64,000 nt of DNA from Aegilops tauschii subsp. strangulata (taxonomy: Eukaryota; Streptophyta; Magnoliopsida; Poales; Poaceae), in NCBI RefSeq assembly GCF_002575655.3, contig NC_053039.3, positions 243,204,622 through 243,268,621 of the forward strand, written 5' to 3'. The notes beneath the pieces are model-generated. The model was not told the DNA's origin and searched no databases. It saw only the letters and a list, made by a program, of their open reading frames with translations. This document shows positions 43,719 to 53,425 of the stretch, in pieces. The position numbers were made by a program, and so were the translations under genes. Position 1 is the first letter of the stretch; each line of letters begins with the position of its first letter.

Positions 43719-43839
43719 AAACCTCTTGTTGGTCGAACGCTCGTCGGGCTCCCCGGGATACGTGGTTGAGCTTAGGCTGCGACATTCTGGAGCAGGGGAT
43801 GTGGATGTGGCGGGGAAGGACACCGCAGGCCTCATCTAA

Positions 43840-44502
43840 AAACTCAAGGGAGTGGGGCGACGGTATGGGAATCGTTGGATAACCTGAACTTTATTATCTA
43901 AGCTAGGAGGAACGGGCAGACCGGCAGGGTCGGTGGCGGCGCCGGTGGGGGCCGCGAGCTAGGGTTCGAAGGGGGAGGGGGGCGGGTGGGGGACTGTGGA
44001 AGGGGGGTGGTGTTTGAGGATACTCCGCGGCTACTGAAAATTTTAGTAATGGTAGGTGGAGATGGTGGTGGACGAGGGAGGGCGACGGTTCAAATGCCTC
44101 GGCTGCTAAAATTTTACTATAAGGTCGGTGCTGGAGGAGTGTGGGCAACGGTCGAAGTACGGCGGCTACTAAAATTTGGGTAAAGGAATTGATGCGGGCC
44201 GGGAGTGCCCAAGATCGCGCACGGTCCAATAACAATATGCGTGTATGATAATAAGGAAAAGTGGGGCGGATCCGCCGATTTTTGCAACGCTCAAGGCGGG
44301 TAGTTTGTTTTTTATATTTCTAGCTAGCTGGTCTATCGCACACGAAGTTTAGCTGGACTATCACTCACACCTATCGCACACGATTGTAGTTTTTTTTTCT
44401 TCAGATTTTCATGAAACTTTAAAATATGGTTTCCACGAAGTTTTCATTGAATATCGGCTTTCGTGAGTGAACCGTGTGCTATTTTAAAACATTTCGTGAG
44501 AA
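43840..44502. other. CACTA interior, no gene seen
   Basis: Sequence upstream of the B3-like gene with repeated 'ggctactaaaatttt' motifs (44025-44175) and scattered 'atcgcacacga' motifs (44335-44385). It probably holds the promoter of the B3-like gene, but I see no clear TATA box. Confidence 0.35.
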
Positions 44503-47500
44503 GAATCTCGGTTTTTAAATCCCCGTCAATCCAAAACTAAGCTGAAAATCATGAAACCTGCCATGGTGTCACGACATCGCACTTATATGTCGAGGAATTT
44601 TTTTCGTCCATTGTGGCGCAAGTTTTATTACAAGACTCTTACAAACCGGAGCTTCTCTCAAAGAAGCCTCGTGGTTCCGACAGGGAAACGTGTCCCCCTT
44701 GTGCGTGAAATGTAATCAGTGCCTCTTTTCACCTTGTATTTTCTTCGACGGGCAACATGGAACGACAGGATATTCGTGCTAAAATTTAAACTTATTCAGG
44801 GTTCGTTTGGCCTTTTTATACACTAATTGAGTTTCCTAGGCATTTAATGTCCATAATTCAAATCTGAACTACAAATACATGCTCCAGTTCACCAAAATGG
44901 CTAGAAAAATTATACATGTGTCCTTGGGTGCATGTTTAGGTCCCATGCTAGGAATGGGAATGAATTACAACCGTACTGGTGTCATGGCTCGTACTCAAAC
45001 ATTTCGAATCTCGGTTTTTAAATCCCCATAAAGCCTAAACTCACCAGAAAGTCATCAAAGGTGGCATGGTGTCACGTCATGGCACATATATGTCATGGTA
45101 AAAACATTTTCCAATTTGGGCCAAGCTTTATTACAAACCTCTTACAAAAAACTAGAGCTTCTCTCAAAGAAGCCTCGTGGTTCTGATAGGGAAACGTGTT
45201 CCCCTTGTGGGCGAAACATAATCACTGCCTCTTTCCGCCTTGTATTTTCTTCCACGGGCAACATGGAACCACAGGATATCCGTGCTGAAATTTAAACTTA
45301 TTCAGGGTTCATTTGGCCTTTTCATACACTAATTGAGTTTCCTAGGCATTTATTGTCCATAATTCAAATCTGAACTACAAATACATGCTCCAGTTCACCA
45401 AAATGGCTAGAAAAATTATACATGTGTCCTTGGGTGCATGTTTAGGTCTCATGCCAGGAATGGGAACGAATTACAACCGTACCGGTCCTGGCTCTTCCTC
45501 AAACATTTTGAATCTCGGTTTTTAAGTCCCCATAAATCCTAAACTCACCAGAAAGTCATCAAAGGTGGCAAGGTGTCATGTCATGGCACATATATGTCGT
45601 GGTAAAAACATTGCCAATTTGGGCCAAGCTTTATTATAAACCTCTTACAAACCGGAGCCTATCGCAAGAACCCTCGTGGTTTCGATAGGGAAACGTGTCC
45701 CCTTGTGGGCCAAACGATAATCGCTCCCTCTTCTAGCCTCGTATTTTCTTGTACACGCGACACAGAACAAGTGGAGATTCGGGCTAAACTTTGAAATTAT
45801 TCAGGGTTCGTTTCACCTTTTTTATTCATTAATTGAGTTTTCTAGGCATTTAATGTCCATCATTCAAGTCCGAACTACAAATACATGCTCCAGTGCATCA
45901 AAATGGCTATAAAAATGTACATGTTTCCTTGGGGTGCATGTTTAGGTCCCATGGAACGAATGGGAACGAATTCAACCGTCTCGCCGTCCTGGCCTGGCCA
46001 CAAACATTGAGAATTGATAATCCCCAAGTGCAGGGAATCATCGTAGCAATTCCCAATGGTGGAAGTGATAAATATGGAGTGTCGAACCCACAAGGAGCTA
46101 AAGGTAAGATCAATATTCTCTCAAGTCCTATCTGCCACTGATACGACTCTACGTACACCGAACGTTTGCTTCCAACTAGAAACGAGAAATAAAACTATGT
46201 TGTGGGTATGAAGAGGATAAATTTGCATGATATCGGAGAGCTAAAACATAAAAGTAGGTGCTGTTATCATAAAGTTAGAATATATTAATAAATATTATAA
46301 ATAGCGGTGTGGAATAATGATGGGTCGGTGTGCGGAATTATCCTAGGCAATCGTTAACAAGACCGGTAGTCGTCATTGCAATTTCATATGAGGGAGAGGC
46401 ATAAGCTAACATACTTTCTCTTCTTGGATCATATGCACTTATGATTGGAACTCTAGCAAGCATCCGCAACTACTAAAGATCATTAAGGTAAAACCCAACC
46501 ATAGCATTAACATATCAAGTCCCCTTTATCCCATACGCAACAACCCCCTTACTCGGGTTTATGCTTCTGTCAGTCAAGCAACCCACTATAAGCGAATCAT
46601 TAACGTATTGCAACACCCTACAGCGGGAATCCCTCACGCTTGCGCGACACGGAGGACACAATAGGACAGCATGAAAATAAAACATACAACTCGTACCAAT
46701 CTAGATCATCAATCAACCCAAAGACAAAGGATATCTACTCAAAACATCATAGGATAGCAACACATCATTGGATCATAATATGTGGCATAAAGCACCATAT
46801 TCAAGTAGGGATTACAGTGGGGTGCGCGAGAGTGGACCGCGTAAAATAGATGAGGATGGTGATGATGATGGTGATGTTGATGAAGACGATCACCGCGGTG
46901 ATGATTCCCCTCCCGATGGCACTCCGGCGCCACCGAGAGAGAGGAGGAGAGGTTCTCCCCCTTGTGCTTCCTCCTCCATGGCCTCTCCCTTGGATGGGGA
47001 GAGGTTCTCCCTCTGGTCCTTGGCCTTCATGGCGATGATAGCCCCTCCGAGATCCTCCTCCATGGCCTCCGGTGATGATGGCCCCCTCCGACAGGGTGCC
47101 AGAGAGGGCCTAGATTGATTTCTCATGGCTACAGAGGCTTGCGGCGGCGGAACTTCCGATCTAGGTTATTTTCTGGAGGTTTTTGTATTTATAGGAATTT
47201 TTGGCGTCGGTTTCACGTCAGCAGGGTCTTCGAGTCATCCACGAGATAGGGGGCGCGCCCAGGGGGGTAGGGCGCGCCCTCCACCATCGTGGACGGCTCG
47301 GGACTCTTATGGTCCATCTCCGATGCTCCGTGGGCTTCTTCTGGTCCATAAAAAAGTCAAAAATTGGCACGTTAATTGGAATCCGTTTGGTATTCCTTTT
47401 CTGTAAAACTCAAAAACAAGGAAAAAACTAAAACTGGCACGGGGCTCTAGGTTAATAGTTTAGTCCTAAAAATCATATAAAATAGCATATAAATGCATAT

Positions 47501-48180
47501 AAAACATCTAAGATGGATAATATAATAGCATGAATACTTCATAAATTATAGATACGTTGAAGACGTATCACGAATCTCGGTTTTTAAATGTCTGTAAATC
47601 CAAAACTCACCAGGAAATCATGAAACTTGGTATGGTGTCACTACATGGTATATATAATTGTCCAATTTGAGCAAAGCTATATTGCAATCCTTTTACAAGC
47701 CGGAGCCTGTCGCAACCCTCGTGGTTCCGGTAGGGAAACATGCCCCTCTTGTGGGTGAAACGATAATCGATGCCTCTTCTCGCCTTGAACTTTGTTTTCT
47801 ACACGCAACATAGAATAACCGGAGTGTCAGGCTAAAATTTGAAACTGTTCAGGGTTCGTTTGGCCATTGTTTATATATATTACTAATTACTAAGTTTTCT
47901 ATGCATTTAATGTAGTCCATAATTCAAATTTGAACTACAACCACATGCTCCAGTGAAGCAAAATGGGTGGGAAATCGTACATGTGTCATTGGGTGCATGT
48001 TTAGGTCTCGTTTTAGGAATGAGAATGAATTACAAACTTGTCGTCGTCCTGAAACAATGAGAATCTCGGTTTTTAAATCCTAGTAAATAAAAAGTCACCC
48101 AAAAAACATGAAACTTGGCATGGTTTCATGACATGGCACATGTATGCTGTGGTAAGAAAAATCGTCCAGTTTGAGAAGAG
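44503..48180. repeat. ~500 bp tandem array, four units plus a partial, split by a solo LTR
   Basis: Units start with 'gaatctcggtttttaaat' at 44503, 45006, 45510, 47572 and 48061, giving lengths of about 503, 504, 502 and 489 bases. Each unit contains 'tcatcaaaggtggcatggtg' or a variant, 'cgtggttccgatagggaaac', 'attcagggttcgtttggcct' and 'tgcatgtttaggtctcatg'. The last copy is partial. Copies differ by a few percent to over ten percent. No long reading frame is conserved between units. Confidence 0.85.
46015..47570 (-). mobile_element. Solo Athila-group LTR (1556 bp)
   Basis: Starts TGATAATCCCCAAGTGCAGG and ends ...GTTGAAGACGTATCA. In minus orientation it resembles the LTR family of 60645-62254 (TGATACGTCT…). 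It lies exactly within the tandem-repeat phrase 'cattgagaatctcggttttt', with imperfect 5 bp duplications AGAAT (46010-46014) and CGAAT (47571-47575). No internal element sequence accompanies it, so it is a solo LTR left by recombination. Confidence 0.85.
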
Positions 48181-48823
48181 GCGCACACATTAGTAGCCAA
48201 CGAAGTCCTTTTTTGAAAAAAAGCTGACACGTTAATATCGCAAACGGTTGTATTATACTTACCGTGTCGAAATTTAACCATACTCGGTGGCGTGCTTGCA
48301 GCTGTTTGATTAGACGGGACGAGCGCGAGAAGTCCGACGTGCAGCTTCGACGGGACGCGTGCGAGCAGTCCGCCGCGCAGGCTCGACAGGACGCGTGCAT
48401 CCTGTCCACCTCGCAGGCTCGACGGGACACGCGCGAGCAGCAAGGCCGCCCATGCTCATCGGGAAGCGAGCTCTTTGACCTCCATGCACCAGCTGCCGCC
48501 TGCCTCGCTCATAACTTCTCCATTAATGGGTTAATTAAAGCACCTGGACGGAGGGTGTTTGCTTGTGATCCCATGGCAGCATTTGCTTTGTTCATGTTTT
48601 CAACTAGTATTCCGCCCTAATTTAAATTGCCACACAGGGCAACGGAGAATACGACCACAAATAAAATGGCAACGGATAATACGATGACAAATTTACAATG
48701 GCGCACATAATAATTGTCTTACATATTCCGGATAATTTAAAATGCGACATGCGGAAAAGCCCGGAAGACACGGGGGCAAGAGAAGAAGGAAATTGCAGAC
48801 AATGATCTGGGTCGCTACAGTCT

Positions 48824-49321
48824 CTACTCGTCGATGGGTCGCCGGGCGGTGAAATCCTCCAGCTCCTTCTTCAATTCCTCACGACTTTGCTTGAAAGCAG
48901 CCACGGATTCCTCCACCTCCTGCTCGCGCTCGATCCGGAGCTTCCTCAAGCCACCCATCAGTTCCTCGACGACCGCTTTCAGCGTCATCTCCAAGGCACT
49001 GCTCTGCTCATGCAGCATCTTCCATCCGGTGGCTTCCTCCTCCTTCTCGGCGACCAACTTGAGGAGCTTCGCATTATCATCCATGAGTTGCTCGATGAGG
49101 CCGGTCGCCTTGTCAACCGAGGCATCGCTGATCTTGAGCAGCTTCATCAAGCCGGCGACCAGCTCCTGCTGCGTAGTGACGCCAGCGAGAATGTCGTCGT
49201 CGCCGGCGAAGGACTTCAAGAACGCCGGCTCGTCACGATGGCCGACGCCGTGAATGCGCTTGTGAGAGCCCTCGCGTTCCCGTGAGAGCTTGTTCGAGGG
49301 CTCCGCGGCGCGCCCGGACAT
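48824..49321 (-). CDS. Coiled-coil protein, CACTA cargo gene 1
   Basis: An open frame of 165 codons from the ATG at 49321 (MSGRAAEPSNKLSREREG). The frame is open further up to 49534, but a TATA box at 49391-49398 lies inside that extension, so I prefer the internal start. The protein is strongly charged, with heptad-like helices (LLKLVAEKEEEATGWKMLHE, LRKLRIEREQEVEESVAAFK) predicting a coiled coil from about residue 60 to the end. I recognise no enzyme motif. Its promoter context and its 3' flank (48694-48770) are repeated at the neighbouring gene 49927-50589, which indicates an old tandem duplication. GC-rich codon use is unlike the AT-rich flanks. Confidence 0.55.
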   Translation of the reverse strand: MSGRAAEPSNKLSREREGSHKRIHGVGHRDEPAFLKSFAGDDDILAGVTTQQELVAGLMKLLKISDASVDKATGLIEQLMDDNAKLLKLVAEKEEEATGWKMLHEQSSALEMTLKAVVEELMGGLRKLRIEREQEVEESVAAFKQSREELKKELEDFTARRPIDE

Positions 49322-49390
49322 CTCTGATGCGGCTGCGGCTTCGCGGCGGGACCTCTCTAGTGCTTCGGCGGCCTTGGTCTTTGCTGCCTG

Positions 49391-49398
49391 GTTATATG
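49391..49398 (-). promoter_or_regulatory. TATA box of cargo gene 1
   Basis: The minus strand reads CATATAACCAGGCAGCAA here, about 75 bases before the ATG at 49321. Cargo gene 2 has the nearly identical CATATAACCCAGGCGGCAA at about 50652-50670. Confidence 0.5.
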
Positions 49399-49926
49399 TC
49401 CACCCTATACTCCTCCTACCGGTCACGGCTGAACGACTTGACAGAGAAAACCAGTTTTGTGGGTGATGAGGAGAGGAACTGTGAAGTAATTTTCGAGTGG
49501 GTAGTTTTTGTAGCCCGGTGCTAAGTGTGAACACATATTAGTTTGAGAGGTGTGAACAGATTTGCAATTACTTATTGCATTGTAATCAGCAATGTGACGA
49601 GAAACAAGGTCAAAATTTATTGATGGCAGAAGGTTGACAATGTGGTTGCTCGCCGTTGAGGCGGCCGCGGCACGGTCCGCTCTGGCATCCCTGCGCGCGC
49701 TCTCCTCGCCGTTGAGGCAAAGTTACAATGGCAACTGTTAATAATTCTTAATAATTGTCTTATATATTCAGGATAATTTAAAATGCCAAATGCGGCAAGG
49801 CCCAGAACACTCACGACCTACATATGCATACAATTATAATAAAATATAAGCTAAAAGGCTGAGCTGGCGGCCTTCCGACGATGGTCTTCTTGGACTCCAC
49901 GATCAGCATAGCACCCTTGCGGCCGT

Positions 49927-50589
49927 TCACTCCGAGTGTCCCGACCCGCCTCCGCCTACGGAGCTGCTGGCGCTGATGGAAGGCTCTTCGGGCTGCTGGG
50001 CCTCTTCCAGAAGAGCTTGACAGCGTGCAATCGCGCGCATGACAACTCCGCGGAACCGCTCCATTTCCATGTCTCTGGCCTGGTAGCAAAATCCGTCGAT
50101 CACCTGCATCCTCAAGATATCACGTTGGCGATGTTCTACTTCGTCGAGGACGTCACCTCCGCCAAGGATACGCTCGAGCCTGGCCACCACATCATCGGGA
50201 TCGAGGTTGACACGGCCGCCGCGAGCAATGATGAAGCCGCAGGCTGCCTTTGTCTTGACTGAATCGCAGAGGTCCTGTGCCCATTCCTTGCGGGGCATCA
50301 GGCTCTCGATGAGCACTGGTGACGGTGGTTCTTCGGGTGGGTCGTCGATCATGTTGCCGAGCAGCTCTGGATCTTTTGCACGTTGGATGGCAAACTGCTC
50401 ATCACACCCTCTCTGCAATATGTCGATTGTGCTCCCAAGGACTGTGACGCCGATATCCCTGTCGATGGGCCATGGTGCCTGCACCGGCCGATGAAGCTCT
50501 TGCTCCCCGACCTGCTCCGGCTCGTTCTCCTCGCCGAAGATGTAACGCAGGTAGGCGTCGATGTCGAAGCTTTGGTCGTTGCCTGGCAT
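49927..50589 (-). CDS. Acidic unknown protein, CACTA cargo gene 2
   Basis: An intact 220-codon frame (MPGNDQSFDIDAYLRYIFGE…). It is acidic, with the central block VNLDPDDVVARLERILGGGD, helical stretches toward the C-terminus (VVMRAIARCQALLEEAQQ) and a Ser/Gly-rich end. I know of no matching enzyme or DNA-binding motif. The ATG at 50589 is preceded by a leader of about 75 bases and a TATA box whose surroundings match those of cargo gene 1. A 3'-flank block (49723-49810) also matches 48694-48770. The frame's GC-rich codon use and lack of stops suggest recent selection or recent arrival. The function is unknown. Confidence 0.6.
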   Translation of the reverse strand: MPGNDQSFDIDAYLRYIFGEENEPEQVGEQELHRPVQAPWPIDRDIGVTVLGSTIDILQRGCDEQFAIQRAKDPELLGNMIDDPPEEPPSPVLIESLMPRKEWAQDLCDSVKTKAACGFIIARGGRVNLDPDDVVARLERILGGGDVLDEVEHRQRDILRMQVIDGFCYQARDMEMERFRGVVMRAIARCQALLEEAQQPEEPSISASSSVGGGGSGHSE

Positions 50590-50660
50590 GCTTAGAATAA
50601 CTAATGGTAGATGGGTGAGGATAGATCTTCACAGAGTGTCGCGGCGGTGCGTTGCCGCCT

Positions 50661-50670
50661 GGGTTATATG
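50661..50670 (-). promoter_or_regulatory. TATA box of cargo gene 2, with E2F-like site upstream
   Basis: GCATATAACC on the minus strand lies about 75 bases before the ATG at 50589. About 30 bases further upstream the minus strand has TTTCCCGCC (about 50690-50698), an E2F-type consensus. The E2F link is conjecture, since such short motifs occur by chance. Confidence 0.45.
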
Positions 50671-51476
50671 CAGCAAGCCATTAGCTGGTGGCGGGAAACT
50701 GGTGAGGGAATAGGCGTGGATTTTACAATTCACCCATGTGGAGCGCGGGAAGCATTCGCTGGAGCACGGGAAGACTAAGTGGAGCACACACACAACCCGA
50801 ATACCGTAGCCGGTGCCACGTGTTATTTATCACACAAGTTTTAACATAAGGAAATGCATGTGTAACTTACTTATCATCGCACACGAGTACTCGCAGACGC
50901 ATCATGTGCGATACTCCTAGCCACCGCAAGCAACTAGTTTGCATTTTTCAAAAAAAATTGTACACACAGAATCGCACACGAACTAACTGTGTTAACCGTC
51001 TGTGTTGTAAATTCTCATCGCAAACAGTTCATCCGAGTCGGCTGTTTGCCACGTATCACACACATCTTTTTAAGTTGAACCGTTTCTGTTGCGTTCGCTA
51101 ATCGAAAATGGTTCGTCCGAGTGAACCGTATGCCCTATATCACACACACCTCGATGTGGCTAACCATTTATGTTGCACTCCCTAATAGAAAATGGTTCAT
51201 CAGAGCGAACTGTATGCCGTATATCGCACACACATTGATATGGCTGCCCTATTCTGTTGTTCTGCCTCATCGTAAACAGTTCGAACGGGTTAACCATGTG
51301 GCCTGAATCGCACACGCAACTAAAATCTGAACCGTGTTTGATGCATCCTCCATCGCAAATGTTTTGCACCTTTTTTGACGGTTTTCATACACCACCATTT
51401 GCGATTACTGCATCGCACACAGTTTCTTGAAGGGTCTCTGATCGTAGTGTCGCGTTAGCAGCATCCTGCAGTAGTG

Positions 51477-51884
51477 CCAACAAACACTTTTGGAGATACC
51501 TGTAGAGTATCTTTATAATCCCCTAGTTACGTTGTGACATTTGATAGCACACAAGGCATTCCTCCGGTATCCGGGAGTTGCAATAAAACTAAACGATCAA
51601 TATGCTAAGCTAACGGATGGGTCTTGTCCATCACATCATTCTCCTAATGATGTGATCCCGTTCATCAAATGACAACACATGTCTATGGTTAGGAAACTTA
51701 ACCATCTTTGGTTAACGAGCTAGTCTAGTAGAGGCTTACTAGGGACACTATGTTTTGTCTATGTATCCACACATGTATCAAGTTTCCGGTTAATACAATT
51801 CTAGCATGAATAATAAACATTTATCATGATATAAGGAAATATAAATAACAATTTTATTATTGCCTCTAGGGCATATTTCCTTCA
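51477..51884 (-). mobile_element. 5' LTR of Angela, piece 2
   Basis: Continues the LTR from CCA (target duplication of the CACTA element) to ...TTTCCTTCA. It lacks about 57 bases found at 33804-33858 of the other LTR. Confidence 0.92.
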
Positions 51885-52530
51885 ATCTGGTGGTAGTTTT
51901 GGATAGTTGTGTTGAGGAACTCTGCGTCCTTGGACTGAGCCTCAGAAGGAAACAGGGCAGGGTGGTTTGTTAGTATGGTAGTTGTTCATAGGCTTAAACA
52001 GTTGGTTAGTTAGAATGGCATGGTTTGTGAGCTGACCGCGATGTGGCCTTGGTAGTGCTCTGCCTCCAAAAGGATGATCTTGGACGCGGTGATCCACCTT
52101 GCTCTCCACTTCCTCAGGTGGTTGTAGACCTGGGTCTATGTGACCTCCTGCCGACAGAACTCGAACACTTGTTTTGCAGTAGCGCTCAAGTGCACCTCCT
52201 TGAGTAAGTCCTAACCCCACTAGCTATGATCTCACACATCTTGTTAAGCGCAAAAGTGGAGAGGAACGGCTGCCATTTCATGTTGTTCCCCCTGCCCTCC
52301 TTCTTCTCCTTTGCAGCTGTATTTTGGGCAACAGTAGGCAGCACAAATGGAGATGACTACAACATTGGGCTGAGCTAGCACAAATAGAGGTACTGTAGGC
52401 GGCACCTCGAAATCATCTGAATCAGGAGGCATCTGGTCGATGTGAGTCTGGGAGTCTTCAATGTAGGACGCCGTGATTTGGCTCTCCAACAGCACGATGG
52501 CCTGACTAAACTCTTGTGTGCTCATATCCT
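51885..52530 (-). pseudogene. Myb/SANT-like pseudogene, N-terminal part
   Basis: The minus-strand frame from the ATG at 52525 (MSTQEFSQAIVLLESQITAS…) is preceded by a good splice acceptor (CTTGTAG at about 52536-52530). After frame changes it reads NKMCEIIASGVRTYS, then KEVHLSATAKQVFEFCRQEV, a stop, and TQVYNHLRKWRARWITASKI and EAEHYQGHI, the signature of the plant Myb/SANT-like DNA-binding domain. It ends in DAEFLNTTIQNYHQ at the Angela border. The gene continues at 32394-31936. Two stops and at least two frameshifts predate or follow the insertion. Confidence 0.7.
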
Positions 52531-52954
52531 ACAAGCGTAAGCGTCATCAACACCATAACACACTACACATCGACAGTAGGAACTACCAGTAAACATGAAC
52601 AGGTTGAACTAGCAGTAACACATGCACGCATGGATGATCTAGTGCAAGAGAGCACTACCAAATCCATCAAAGCATACCACAACACAGCACAACAGAACAC
52701 ATCACTAATCATGGACACATGGACAATCTAGTTCAACACTAGTTCAAAGCATACCACACATCTAAGCATACTACCAATCCATCCATGACCGCTAGTTATC
52801 AATCCTTGCCGACATGGAAACAACCCCTAGCATGCTTCAAATCCATCACAACTATCTACTACAACATCAGGGTCACACAAATCAGAAGATCTAACCCTAC
52901 CAAATCAATAGATCTAGCTAGAACTAATAGAGAGAAAATAGTGATTGAACTCAC

Positions 52955-53156
52955 AGACGCCATCGGAGGAGCCGTGGAGGAGGTGCTGGACGTGTTGGAG
53001 AAGAGGAGCAGTTGATTTGTCGCCTCCGTAAACCGGTCGCCGGAGTAGTTGAGCCGCTTACCTCGTTGTCAATGTCGAACCGCGCCAGAGGGAAAGCTCG
53101 CGGGGGGGATAGTGGCAGGAGTTTTACCGCTGCGGTCGCCCTGGCTATATAGGGCG
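52955..53156 (-). promoter_or_regulatory. TATA box and leader exon of Myb/SANT-like gene
   Basis: The minus strand has CCTATATAGCC at about 53147-53156. A GC-rich leader follows and ends at a donor site GTCT|GTGAGTTC near 52953. An intron of about 420 bases (52953-52531) would then end at CTTGTAG. The TATA box lies only about 250 bases inside the right inverted end of the Harbinger-like unit, a compact layout. Confidence 0.4.
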
Positions 53157-53404
53157 ACTGAATCAAGGAATGGTGCTGTGAAATCGTCCCGCCGCTTTCT
53201 CGAAGACATGCGCGAGCTCCCACCATCTCTCTGCTCGCAGCTGCTCAGCGTTGCGTTCTCCTCCCCTGCATCGCTCGAGCCTGTCTCGCTGGAAGTTGCC
53301 GATTCGAGTGTTCCTAGTGGGCCTGGCGGAGTACTAATTTAAGGTTTGTGCAGGCCAGGCAACTAAACAGGCCGAAAACTGCCAGCGCGGACCGGACTAG
53401 GCCT

Positions 53405-53425
53405 AATGCGAGCAACCAAACACAT
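53405..53425 (-). repeat. Right inverted end of Harbinger-like unit
   Basis: On the minus strand it reads TGTGTTTGGTTGCTCGCATT, matching the left end at 17188-17207 except for one base. The next three bases outward are TCC, against TAA on the left, so no clean target duplication is seen. Confidence 0.55.

Larger units (their letters stand above)
40607..51476. mobile_element. Large CACTA element (10.87 kb) with cargo genes
   Basis: The left end is TACTGGTGCGCGTCGATCCT and the right end is ...GGATGCTGCTAACG-type sequence in inverted form, closing GCAGTAGTG. The right terminus reads CACTACTGCAGGATGCTGCT on the other strand; the left has lost its first three bases (CAC). The target duplication CCA flanks it (40604-40606 and 51477-51479). 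Comparison with the uninterrupted Angela LTR near 33705 confirms both borders. Subterminal 'atcgcacacNNtt' motifs fill 40607-41280 and 50850-51470. No TNP2-like transposase is visible. Instead it carries a B3-like pseudogene, two small open genes, a ~500 bp tandem array and a solo LTR. Confidence 0.88.
32395..51884 (-). mobile_element. Angela/WIS/BARE-type Copia element, itself invaded
   Basis: LTRs begin TGTTGGGAAAC and end ...TATTTCCTTCA. The left LTR is 32395-34156. The right LTR is 39215-40606 plus 51477-51884, interrupted by a CACTA element. The target duplication ATCTG is exact (32390-32394 and 51885-51889). The primer site TGGTATCAGAGCC on the minus strand is at 39201-39213. Internal domains on the minus strand are a gag zinc knuckle, integrase, RT and RNase H, all broken by stops and frameshifts. 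It inserted into the Myb/SANT-like pseudogene. Confidence 0.93.
17187..53425 (-). mobile_element. Harbinger-like unit (~3.1 kb) exploded by nested insertions
   Basis: A 21 bp sequence at 17187-17207 is repeated in inverted orientation at 53405-53425 with one mismatch. Removing the Angela complex (32395-51889) and the CACTA/Gypsy complex (17583-31237) leaves about 3.1 kb. All remaining genes read on the minus strand in compact order: right inverted end, TATA box and leader, Myb/SANT-like gene, viroplasmin-like gene, left inverted end. 'GTTTGGTTGC' ends and a Myb/SANT protein are typical of plant PIF/Harbinger elements. No DDE transposase is present and I cannot find a matching 3 bp TWA duplication, so the exact ends remain uncertain. 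Confidence 0.5.

Noticed and set aside
44503..48180. The ~500 bp repeats as a CRISPR-like or satellite array
   Set aside because: The units are long, few and confined to one CACTA element. There are no short repeats with unique spacers, and the genome is a plant's.
48095..48620. Overlapping frames near 48260-48440 with a repeated Cys/Ser/Arg pattern on both strands
   Set aside because: They arise from a short 'cgcgagcagtccgNcgcgca' repeat of about 45 bases, not from a gene.
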